Shown: piece after piece, positions 1 to 5,028 of the stretch | Numbering within the stretch: position 1 is the first letter of the stretch | Layout: each line of letters starts with the position of its first letter | Source of the DNA: Clostridiales bacterium | GTDB lineage: Bacteria > Bacillota > Clostridia > Oscillospirales > CAG-272 | Length of the DNA stretch: 5,028 bases | Direction: 5' to 3' | Assembly (NCBI GenBank): GCA_016280525.1 | Contig: JAEEGW010000133.1 | Span: 1 to 5,028 of the forward strand | The notes under the pieces: model-generated | Seen by the model: only the letters and a program-made list of their open reading frames with translations | Database searches by the model: none | What the model was told of the DNA's origin: nothing | Program-made: the position numbers and the translations under genes

Positions 1-1
1 A

Positions 2-1027
2 CCGGAATACGTTTTCAAAAAAGGCGCAAAATGCTACCGCATAGGCGGGGACAAAATACAGCCGGACTATTCCGATCCTGTCTTTTTGTCGTATCTTGAA
101 AAATTCATGGAGAAATTCGGCGAAAAGTACAATAACGACGATCGGATAGAGCTCGTTGACATAGGCACCTACGGCACTTGGGGCGAAGGCCACACGGTAG
201 AGGGCGACAGCGTGATTTATCCAGTTGAAACGATCAAAAAGCATATAGACCTGCACTGCAAATACTTCCCGGACAAGTTCGTTATTTTAAACGACGACCA
301 TATAGCCGGCAGGATTGCGCACGGGGATGAATGTCAGGAAATACTTGACTACGCGTACGAGCGCGGGCTCGGCCTGCAGGACGATTCGCTCTGCTGCGAC
401 TATTATTCGGTAGTCAACGGCTACGACACTCTGCGCGCGCCGTGGGCGTTTCAGAAGCTTTGCAAAAACGCGCCGTCCGTTATGGAATTTGCGCATTATG
501 CGTATATACACCCGCGTTACGAGGACTTTTACAGAAACGGTCTGACCGTAGTCGAATCGCTGAAAAACACGTGCATGAGCTACGCCGGCTTCCACGGTTA
601 TCCCGATATATTCTACAAGAGCGACAAATGGCTTGCCGAATACTGCGCCAACCGTCTCGGTTACTGGTATTTCATTGACAACGCAGTCATACCCGAGCTT
701 AACGACACGGCGCACAACAGCGTTTACGTAACGGTCAAGAACAAAGGCTGGTCAAAGGCTTACAGAGATCACCGCATAGTTTTCGCGCTCAAAGGAGCCG
801 ACGGCTTCTGCAAAGTGATACCGACTGACAAAACCGTCGATGAACTGTGCAGCGAAGAATCAAAAACGTACAGCGCCAAACTCGATCTGCGCGGCGTGCC
901 GGAGGGCGAATACGATATATGTGTAGGTATTTTTGAAGGAGAGCAGCCGCTTAAACTCGCGCTCAAGGACGAGATAAAAGACGGTGACTTTTACCGCATA
1001 GCAAGAAGAAAAATAAATAAAACTTAA
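2..1027 (+). CDS. Glycoside-hydrolase-like protein with C-terminal beta-sandwich (DUF4832-like), 5' partial
   Basis: The frame is open from nt 2 to the TAA at 1025-1027, giving 341 visible residues; the true start lies upstream of the window. A TTG at 86 is in frame, but the reading frame continues through it without a stop and it has no ribosome binding site, so it is not the start. The first ~220 residues look like the end of a TIM barrel: a helix, then a strand ending in VDIGTYGTWGEGH (Glu codon at 185-187), then FVILNDDH and a Tyr/His/Trp-rich stretch. A Gly-x-Trp-Gly-Glu-x-His motif is what I recall from DUF4832-type and GH42-like hydrolase-related proteins, where the Glu would be a candidate acid/base. 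The last ~100 residues alternate beta strands (VYVTVKNKGWSKAYRDHRIVF onward) and fit a small beta-sandwich. Activity on a glycan is inferred, not shown. No signal peptide can be judged because the N-terminus is missing. It ends 12 nt before the peptidase gene. Confidence 0.6.
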   Translation, partial: PEYVFKKGAKCYRIGGDKIQPDYSDPVFLSYLEKFMEKFGEKYNNDDRIELVDIGTYGTWGEGHTVEGDSVIYPVETIKKHIDLHCKYFPDKFVILNDDHIAGRIAHGDECQEILDYAYERGLGLQDDSLCCDYYSVVNGYDTLRAPWAFQKLCKNAPSVMEFAHYAYIHPRYEDFYRNGLTVVESLKNTCMSYAGFHGYPDIFYKSDKWLAEYCANRLGYWYFIDNAVIPELNDTAHNSVYVTVKNKGWSKAYRDHRIVFALKGADGFCKVIPTDKTVDELCSEESKTYSAKLDLRGVPEGEYDICVGIFEGEQPLKLALKDEIKDGDFYRIARRKINKT

Positions 1028-1029
1028 AC

Positions 1030-1034
1030 AGGAG
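1030..1034 (+). promoter_or_regulatory. Ribosome binding site of the S58 peptidase gene
   Basis: AGGAG lies 5 nt before the ATG at 1040, in the 12-nt gap after the previous stop codon. It supports 1040 as the start and continuous translation along one transcript. Confidence 0.75.
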
Positions 1035-1039
1035 ACGTT

Positions 1040-2041
1040 ATGAAATATTCAGACCTTAAATTCGGTATAATGCAGAAAGGCAAAAGAAATCTTATAACGG
1101 ACGTATCGGGCGTCACCGTCGGTCACTGCACGTTATCTGACGGCGTTATACAGACCGGAGTCACGGCGATACTTCCGCATCAGGGAGATATATTTCACGA
1201 TAAATGCCCCGCCGCTGCGCACGTTGTAAACGGCTTCGGCAAAAGCGCGGGACTTATGCAGATACAGGAGCTCGGCAGCATAGAAACGCCGCTTATCTTA
1301 ACGAATACGCTCAGCGTCGGAAACGCGTTTTCCGCGTGTGTGAAATATATGGTGCAGAGAAACCCGGGCATCGGACGCACGGAATGCTCCGTAAACCCGG
1401 TCATCCTTGAATGCAACGACGGATTTTTAAACGACACGCAGGCGCTTGCGGTAAAGGACGAGCACGTTTTCTTCGCGTTGGAAAACGCAGGCGAGGATTT
1501 TAAACTGGGCGCAGTCGGCGCCGGACGCGGTATGAGCTGTTACTGGCTCAAGGGCGGTATAGGATCGGCTTCACGCGTGTTTGAGCGGAACGGAGAAAAA
1601 TATACTCTCGGCGCACTCGTAATGACGAATTTCGGCACGCTCTGCGATCTTACGATATGCGGAGAACGTGTCGGAGCGAGACTGGCGGGCGAACCGGAGG
1701 AAGCAAAAGGCTCGTGCATAATGATAATCGCAACGGACGCGCCTTTAAGCTCGCGTCAGCTCACCCGCGTAACGCACAGGGCGCAGAGCGGTCTTGCGCG
1801 TACGGGAGCGGTGACGGAGGGCGAGAGCGGAGAAGTCGTCGTCGCCTTTACCACGGCGAACAGGATGAAAATGTACGAACCGGTATGGGATCATAAAATA
1901 TTGAACGACAATCAGCTTGAGCCGGTCTTCCGCGCGGCTACGGAATGCGTGGAAGAAGCTATTATCCGCTCAATGCTTGAAGCGGAGACTGTTACGGGTT
2001 TTGCCGGCCATACCCGCACGGCGTTAAAAGAGCTTATTTGA
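1040..2041 (+). CDS. P1/S58 family (DmpA-type) self-processing aminopeptidase
   Basis: This 333-residue protein matches the DmpA/BapA family of N-terminal-nucleophile hydrolases, which cleave themselves into alpha and beta chains and release N-terminal residues (including D-amino acids or beta-peptides in characterised members). Family landmarks run in order: ITDVSGVTVGH near residues 19-29, TPLILTNTLSVGNA at 83-96, ECNDGFLND at 124-132, VGAGRGMSCYWLKGGIG at 159-175, TNFG at 196-199, GSCIMIIATDAPL at 224-236, GLARTG at 251-256 and TTANR at 271-275. Cleavage is predicted between Gly224 and Ser225, with Ser225 as nucleophile. Asn197 fits the oxyanion Asn, and Ser263-Gly-Glu265 fits the Ser/Glu pair recalled from DmpA/BapA. 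No signal peptide is visible, so it is probably cytoplasmic. The length is slightly below DmpA (about 375). The physiological substrate is unknown; co-transcription with carbohydrate genes hints at glycopeptides or amino-sugar conjugates, but this is speculative. Confidence 0.93.
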   Translation: MKYSDLKFGIMQKGKRNLITDVSGVTVGHCTLSDGVIQTGVTAILPHQGDIFHDKCPAAAHVVNGFGKSAGLMQIQELGSIETPLILTNTLSVGNAFSACVKYMVQRNPGIGRTECSVNPVILECNDGFLNDTQALAVKDEHVFFALENAGEDFKLGAVGAGRGMSCYWLKGGIGSASRVFERNGEKYTLGALVMTNFGTLCDLTICGERVGARLAGEPEEAKGSCIMIIATDAPLSSRQLTRVTHRAQSGLARTGAVTEGESGEVVVAFTTANRMKMYEPVWDHKILNDNQLEPVFRAATECVEEAIIRSMLEAETVTGFAGHTRTALKELI

Positions 2042-2047
2042 CGGAGG
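2042..2047 (+). promoter_or_regulatory. Ribosome binding site of the stalked surface-protein gene
   Basis: CGGAGG follows directly on the TGA of the peptidase gene and sits 7 nt before the ATG at 2055. It is one of the stronger sites in the window and fixes the start that gives a proper signal peptide. Confidence 0.75.
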
Positions 2048-2054
2048 CATAAAA

Positions 2055-2726
2055 ATGAAAAAAGTATTTGCTGTTTTACTTATCTGCACGCTCGCTTTAT
2101 CCGTGATGCATATCACCTGCGCGGCGGATGACGAAGACTACGGCGACGGGCTGATCAAAGGCGTCAAAGTAGACGCGGACGGCACGCTCACCTGGGACAA
2201 TTACGAAAAAGCAAAAGATTACTGGATAGGCGTTAACGGCGGATATACCCCGGCGCGCAACGGCATAAGCCTGACCACGCTTATTTTCGAGCCCGGCACG
2301 TACAGGATAGACCTTGAAGGCTATACGGAGGGCGGCGAAAAGTTCATCGCGGCGTGGACGTCAAAGGTAATATACGACGGCTCGGTATTCAAACTCGAAT
2401 CGTATACGGAGCAGACCACCGCGGAGGAGACCACGGAAGAGATAACGGAAGAAACTACGGAAGAAACACAGGAGCAAACCTCGGAAGAAGAGACCGAAGA
2501 AGGAACCGAAGCGCTGACGGAAGAGGAGACTTTCGAGACGCAGACCGAAAAAACGGAGACGGACCCCGAAAAAACGGAGACCAAAGCTGAAGCAGAGACG
2601 GAAGAGAAGAGCACGGAAAGCAAAGGCGGCGGCGCAAAATGGATGATCGCCGGTATCTGCATAGGCGTAGCCGTAACGGCGGTCGTCGCGGTGCTTATAG
2701 TACAGAAGAAAGCAAAGGGCAAATAA
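2055..2726 (+). CDS. Secreted membrane-anchored protein: FN3-like domain, Thr/Glu-rich stalk, C-terminal TM helix
   Basis: No named family is recognised, but the 223-residue architecture is clear. Residues 1-23 form a signal peptide: MKK, a hydrophobic core, and likely signal peptidase I cleavage near Cys22-Ala23-Ala24. Residues about 33-112 resemble a single fibronectin-III/Ig-like beta-sandwich (GTLTW at 43-47, YWIGVNG at 57-63, GTYRIDLEGY at 81-90). Residues about 117-190 are a low-complexity, strongly acidic Thr/Glu stalk. Residues 195-216 are one membrane helix (WMIAGICIGVAVTAVVAVLIV), followed by a basic tail, QKKAKGK. The predicted topology has the beta domain outside the cell, held away from the membrane by the stalk. 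There is no LPXTG sorting signal. It could be a ligand- or glycan-binding surface protein or a scaffold; no catalytic motif is seen. It lies 13 nt after the peptidase gene and its stop overlaps the next start, so it belongs to the operon. Confidence 0.85.
   Translation: MKKVFAVLLICTLALSVMHITCAADDEDYGDGLIKGVKVDADGTLTWDNYEKAKDYWIGVNGGYTPARNGISLTTLIFEPGTYRIDLEGYTEGGEKFIAAWTSKVIYDGSVFKLESYTEQTTAEETTEEITEETTEETQEQTSEEETEEGTEALTEEETFETQTEKTETDPEKTETKAEAETEEKSTESKGGGAKWMIAGICIGVAVTAVVAVLIVQKKAKGK
2421..2528 (+). repeat. Nine tandem degenerate 12-nt units encoding the Thr/Glu stalk
   Basis: From residue 123 the stalk reads in four-residue units: AEET, TEEI, TEET, TEET, QEQT, SEEE, TEEG, TEAL, TEEE. 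At the DNA level the best-conserved units are ACGGAAGAGATA, ACGGAAGAAACT and ACGGAAGAAACA, three in a row from nt 2433. The period holds for 108 nt without a frame change. This suggests growth by unit duplication followed by drift. Whole-unit gain or loss would keep the frame and change only stalk length. Confidence 0.8.
2545..2581 (+). repeat. Perfect 16-nt direct repeat, 21-nt period, in the stalk
   Basis: CCGAAAAAACGGAGAC occurs at 2545-2560 and again, identically, at 2566-2581. The 21-nt spacing equals seven codons, giving TEKTETD followed by PEKTETK. It lies just downstream of the 12-nt repeat block and looks like a second, more recent duplication within the same stalk. Each copy carries a run of six A's, which could be slippage-prone. 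Confidence 0.8.
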
Positions 2727-2728
2727 TG
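2714..2728 (+). promoter_or_regulatory. Translational coupling junction: AAAGGG plus TAATG stop/start overlap
   Basis: The TAA of the surface-protein gene (2724-2726) and the ATG of the isomerase gene (2726-2728) share one A. A modest AAAGGG site (2714-2719) lies 6 nt upstream, inside the previous gene's Lys-rich tail codons. The weak site and overlap suggest that isomerase translation depends partly on ribosomes finishing the upstream gene. The junction also decides the start: the in-frame ATG at 2639 would instead read out of frame through the upstream membrane helix. Confidence 0.65.
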
Positions 2729-3493
2729 AAATTCGGTGTGTGCTGCGTGCCGGACAATTTTGTCCCGGCAAAAAAAGCGGGGCTCGACTACGCGGAGATA
2801 TCAATGGCGTATCTGCACGGCAAAAGCGACGCGGAATTGCGTGAAATAAAGCAAAAAGCGGCTGAAAACGGTTTATATATAGACGGTTTCAACGGCTTTT
2901 TCGGCTCCGGTATCTCGCTTTATAACGACGCGCTTGAAACGGTGCTTGATTATTCAAAAGTCAATTTCGAGACCGCGAATATTTTAGACGGGCAGTACTG
3001 CGTTTTAGGCTGCGGCTGGCTGAGAAAAACTCCAGAAGGCAAAGACAAGGCGGAAACTGAAAAGCGCTTTGCGTATATCTTGTCTCAGATAGCGGAGCTT
3101 GCCGGAGCATACGGCGTTGAGCTCATACTTGAGCCGCTTTGCAAGGAAGAAACGGATATTATAAACACGTTTGAAGAGGGCTTGCGCCTTTGCCGCGCCG
3201 CGGATATAAAATCGCTCGGCTGTCTTGTTGACTTTTACCATTTTTACAAAAACGGAGAGGATCTTTCCGTATTCGATGATCTGAGAGAGGGCGAGCCGCG
3301 CCACGTTCATTTAGCGCGCGCAAACGACGACAGAGCGGCGCCGGGACAAGAGGACAGAGAAACTCTGCAAAAGTGGGCGGAAAAACTCAAAAAAGCAGGA
3401 TACGACAGGCGTATCTCGCTTGAATGCAGATGGAGCGCGGATTTTGAAAGCGATCTTATTACCGCCGCCTCGCTGTTGAAAGAAATTTTTTAG
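2726..3493 (+). CDS. Sugar phosphate isomerase/epimerase-type TIM barrel (xylose isomerase-like, AP_endonuc_2 fold)
   Basis: The protein is 255 residues from the ATG at 2726, close to the family's usual 250-290. It opens with the strand MKFGVCCVPD and then AKKAGLDYAEIS, the usual first beta-alpha unit. The four metal ligands expected in this superfamily (Glu-Asp-His-Glu) are all visible: Glu136 in LILEPL, Asp169 in CLVDFYH, His195 in RHVHLA and Glu233 in ISLECRW. Glu136 and Glu233 would be the acid/base pair of an epimerase or ketose isomerase. Arg203 with the AAPGQED turn resembles the arginine loop after the metal His. The fold and metal site are well supported; the substrate (ketose, sugar phosphate, inosose or other) is not readable. 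A cytoplasmic location is expected. Its start is coupled to the surface-protein gene, and the esterase gene follows after 9 nt. Confidence 0.88.
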   Translation: MKFGVCCVPDNFVPAKKAGLDYAEISMAYLHGKSDAELREIKQKAAENGLYIDGFNGFFGSGISLYNDALETVLDYSKVNFETANILDGQYCVLGCGWLRKTPEGKDKAETEKRFAYILSQIAELAGAYGVELILEPLCKEETDIINTFEEGLRLCRAADIKSLGCLVDFYHFYKNGEDLSVFDDLREGEPRHVHLARANDDRAAPGQEDRETLQKWAEKLKKAGYDRRISLECRWSADFESDLITAASLLKEIF

Positions 3494-3498
3494 GGGTG
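3492..3498 (+). promoter_or_regulatory. Ribosome binding site of the CE15-like esterase gene
   Basis: AGGGGTG overlaps the TAG stop (3491-3493) of the isomerase gene and sits 4 nt before the ATG at 3503. The G-rich run continues to 3500, so the exact pairing register is uncertain. Confidence 0.6.
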
Positions 3499-3502
3499 GG
3501 TT

Positions 3503-4666
3503 ATGGATATAATAAACGAAAATACGCTTAAAACAACGGAATATAAGCTGCTCGGCAAACTGCCGGATCCGTTTATGCTGGACTGCGGCAGACGCATATC
3601 GTCGCCCGGCGAATGGGAAAAACGAAGAGAAGAGATGTATAAAACGGCGATCGAGCTTCAGTACGGCACCATGCCGCCCGCGCCCGAGTTTTTTGAGCTG
3701 GAAACGCTGCTTGACTGGTCGGCCGCCTGCCGCGGTTATATCATACACGCCGGAACTAAGCAAAAACAGATTTCTTTCCGTATGCAGATACTGCTGCCGG
3801 AAAAGCACGACGGCAAATTTCCCGTAATAGTAGACGGGGATATGTGCTGGATGTACTATATGGACCGTGAATTTTTAAACACGGCTCTTGATAAAGGAGT
3901 CGGCTGGGTATTGTTTGACCGCACGGAGCTTGCGCACGATATAAATACGGAGGGCAGAAGAAAAGGCGCGCTGTATAACGTATATCCCGAATATACATTC
4001 GGCGCTCTCGGCGCCTGGGCGTGGGGCTACAGCCGCTGTGTCGACGCGCTTGAAAAGCTGGATATCCCCGTTGACATGGACTTCATAGCGTTCACCGGGC
4101 ATTCGCGCGGCGGCAAGACCGCGGCGCTCGCCGGTGCGATAGACAAACGCGCGAGAATCGTAAATCCCAACGAGACGTGCGCCGGCGCCTGCGGATGCTA
4201 CCGCGTACATATGAGAGGCGAGGAGGAGCCGGGCGGCATAGCCGAATCGAGAAGCGAAACGCTGGACGATCTGATGCGCTCTTTCGGGTTCTGGATGGGA
4301 GAAGGTATGGAGGAATACCGCAAGTGCGAGGAAAAGCTTCCGTTCGACACGCATTTTCTGAAGGCTATGACAGCGCCGAGAACGCTTTTTATCTCGGAAG
4401 CCGCGGGCGATATCTGGGGCAATCCGGTGGGCTCGTATCAAACGACCGTCGCGGCGAAGGAGGTATATGATTATCTCGGCGTCGGCGACAGGCTCTTCTG
4501 GTATTACAGACGCGGGGTCCACGGACACAGGATCGAGGACGTAGAGATGCTGGTCAACGTTATATGCCATGAAAAATACGGCGATCAGATAGATAAGCGT
4601 ATGTTCAGACTTCCGTTCAAAGATCCCGGAAAGGCTTACGATTGGAGCGCGCCGGAGGTAAAATGA
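3503..4666 (+). CDS. CE15-like (glucuronoyl esterase-like) alpha/beta-hydrolase, no signal peptide
   Basis: This 387-residue serine hydrolase resembles carbohydrate esterase family 15, whose studied members cleave the ester between lignin and 4-O-methylglucuronate on xylan. Visible landmarks: LPDPF near 20-24, FPVIVDGD at 106-113 (early core strand), AWAWGYSRCVDALEKL at 171-186, the nucleophile elbow GHSRGGK at 199-205 with Ser201, NPNETCAGACGCYR at 221-234, and GVHGHR at 338-343. Ser201, Glu224 and His340 form a plausible triad; Arg202 and Lys205 match the conserved Arg/Lys of the CE15 elbow. CE15 usually has Cys before the Ser (GCSRxGK); here it is His. There is no signal peptide (MDIINENTLKTTEY is polar), so it should act in the cytoplasm on imported oligosaccharides, unlike secreted glucuronoyl esterases. 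It could instead be a related sugar-ester or acetyl esterase. It sits between two isomerase-type genes, 9 nt after one and 1 nt before the other. Confidence 0.8.
   Translation: MDIINENTLKTTEYKLLGKLPDPFMLDCGRRISSPGEWEKRREEMYKTAIELQYGTMPPAPEFFELETLLDWSAACRGYIIHAGTKQKQISFRMQILLPEKHDGKFPVIVDGDMCWMYYMDREFLNTALDKGVGWVLFDRTELAHDINTEGRRKGALYNVYPEYTFGALGAWAWGYSRCVDALEKLDIPVDMDFIAFTGHSRGGKTAALAGAIDKRARIVNPNETCAGACGCYRVHMRGEEEPGGIAESRSETLDDLMRSFGFWMGEGMEEYRKCEEKLPFDTHFLKAMTAPRTLFISEAAGDIWGNPVGSYQTTVAAKEVYDYLGVGDRLFWYYRRGVHGHRIEDVEMLVNVICHEKYGDQIDKRMFRLPFKDPGKAYDWSAPEVK
4654..4658 (+). promoter_or_regulatory. Ribosome binding site of the second isomerase-type gene
   Basis: GGAGG lies inside the last codons of the esterase gene, 9 nt before the ATG at 4668. 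A competing ATG at 4663 is followed almost at once by an in-frame TGA (ATG ATA TGA), so 4668 is the usable start. Confidence 0.75.
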
Positions 4667-4667
4667 T

Positions 4668-5028
4668 ATGATAAAACTGTGCGCGTTTTCCGACGAAGCG
4701 TCGCCCTCGCTTTCAGGCCAGATAAAAGCGCTTACAAGAAACGGCATATATTACACCGAGCTGCGCGGAGTTGACGGCACAGGCGTCGCAAACATAACGG
4801 CCGAGGATGCGGAAAGAATAAAAAATGAGCTTGATAAAAGCGGCGTAAAAGTCTGGTCGCTCGGCTCGCCTTACGGAAAAGTGTCTTTAAACGACGGCTT
4901 TTCAAAGGACGCTTTGTTTGCGCAGCTCAGGCATCTCTGCGAGCTTTGCGGTATATTTGAATGTGATAAGATACGCATATTCAGCTTTTATAACGCGGCG
5001 GACAAAAAAGAAAAAGTGTTTGAACTGC
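4668..5028 (+). CDS. Second sugar phosphate isomerase/epimerase-type TIM barrel, 3' partial
   Basis: The reading frame is open from the ATG at 4668 to the window edge, giving 120 codons plus one base; roughly 150 residues of a typical family member would be missing. The N-terminus MIKLCAFSDEASPSLSGQI, the stretch NGIYYTELRGVDG, VKVWSLGSPYGKV and the strand KIRIFSFY follow the pattern of a xylose-isomerase-like barrel's first three beta-alpha units. The SDEAS opening and LGSPxGK loop are what I recall from a clostridial subgroup annotated as sugar phosphate isomerase/epimerase. The metal ligands would lie in the missing half, so activity cannot be checked. It differs clearly from the isomerase-type protein at 2726-3493, so this is not a recent tandem duplicate. 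It starts 1 nt after the esterase stop, with its ribosome binding site inside the esterase gene, which implies co-translation. Confidence 0.8.
   Translation, partial: MIKLCAFSDEASPSLSGQIKALTRNGIYYTELRGVDGTGVANITAEDAERIKNELDKSGVKVWSLGSPYGKVSLNDGFSKDALFAQLRHLCELCGIFECDKIRIFSFYNAADKKEKVFEL

Noticed and set aside
675..703. Internal promoter starting with TTGACA at 675-680
   Set aside because: The region about 17 nt downstream has no TATAAT-like box, and the site lies in well-conserved coding sequence. A second TTGACA near 154 fails in the same way.
287..715. Minus-strand open frame opposite the first gene (142 codons)
   Set aside because: No family features and no ribosome binding site assessed as convincing; the opposite strand encodes a continuous, motif-bearing protein.
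86..1027. TTG at 86 as the start of the first gene
   Set aside because: The frame is open upstream to the window edge with continuous protein-like sequence, and no ribosome binding site precedes the TTG. The gene is 5' truncated.
2109..2122. Lipoprotein signal (lipobox) around Cys22 of the surface protein
   Set aside because: The residues before the Cys are His-Ile-Thr, which do not fit the Leu-Ala/Ser-Gly/Ala-Cys pattern. Signal peptidase I cleavage near the Ala pair plus the C-terminal helix explains the protein better.
2639..2725. ATG at 2639 as the start of the first isomerase-type gene
   Set aside because: The extra 29 residues are Arg-rich and only reflect reading the upstream gene's membrane-helix codons out of frame. 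The protein family begins at MKFGVCCVPD, from the ATG at 2726.
2361..2804. Minus-strand open frames opposite the Thr/Glu stalk
   Set aside because: They read as Ser/Val- or Phe/Leu/Arg-rich low complexity, the direct complement of GAA/GAG/ACG repeats. They are shadows of the repeat.
3481..3502. Terminator at the T-run after the first isomerase-type gene
   Set aside because: The six T's at 3485-3491 have no GC-rich hairpin before them and are the Ile-Phe codons and stop of the gene. The next gene follows after 9 nt with its own ribosome binding site.
3875..4747. Long open frame on the minus strand opposite the esterase gene (290 codons)
   Set aside because: It lies antisense to a gene with clear family motifs, has no recognisable domain and crosses a gene boundary. 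Codon bias of the real gene explains the lack of stops.

Overview
The window is a dense, one-directional run of six genes, all on the + strand. The first and last are cut by the window edges. Intergenic gaps are 12, 13, 9 and 1 nt, and one junction is a 1-nt overlap (TAATG). This looks like the inside of a single operon. No promoter, terminator, RNA gene, CRISPR array, insertion sequence or attachment site is visible. No gene-free stretch exceeds 15 bases.

The likely source is an uncultured Gram-positive-type anaerobe of the Clostridia, such as a gut or rumen Oscillospirales- or Christensenellales-like lineage. This is inferred from the strong GGAGG-type ribosome binding sites, frequent ATA (Ile) alongside many GCG/CGC codons at roughly balanced GC, and a secreted protein with a Thr/Glu-rich stalk, C-terminal membrane helix and Lys tail. 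The absence of SusC/SusD-type genes and the strong Shine-Dalgarno sites argue against Bacteroidota. The assignment below phylum is a guess.

Layout: (1) nt 2-1027, 3' part of a glycoside-hydrolase-like TIM-barrel protein with a C-terminal beta-sandwich (DUF4832-like). (2) nt 1040-2041, a complete P1/S58 (DmpA-type) self-cleaving N-terminal-nucleophile aminopeptidase. (3) nt 2055-2726, a secreted, membrane-anchored protein with one fibronectin-III-like domain on a repetitive acidic stalk. (4) nt 2726-3493, a sugar phosphate isomerase/epimerase-type TIM barrel with a complete metal-binding tetrad. (5) nt 3503-4666, a leaderless alpha/beta-hydrolase resembling CE15 glucuronoyl esterases. (6) nt 4668 to the window end, the N-terminal half of a second, divergent isomerase/epimerase-type TIM barrel.

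Taken together this suggests a catabolic operon for a complex, probably uronate- or ester-decorated carbohydrate. The hydrolase-like protein and the esterase would trim the substrate and the two isomerases would process released sugars. The peptidase and the surface protein have no obvious place in that scheme and are the most puzzling members. The pathway is inferred from family membership and gene order; no substrate can be read from the sequence.
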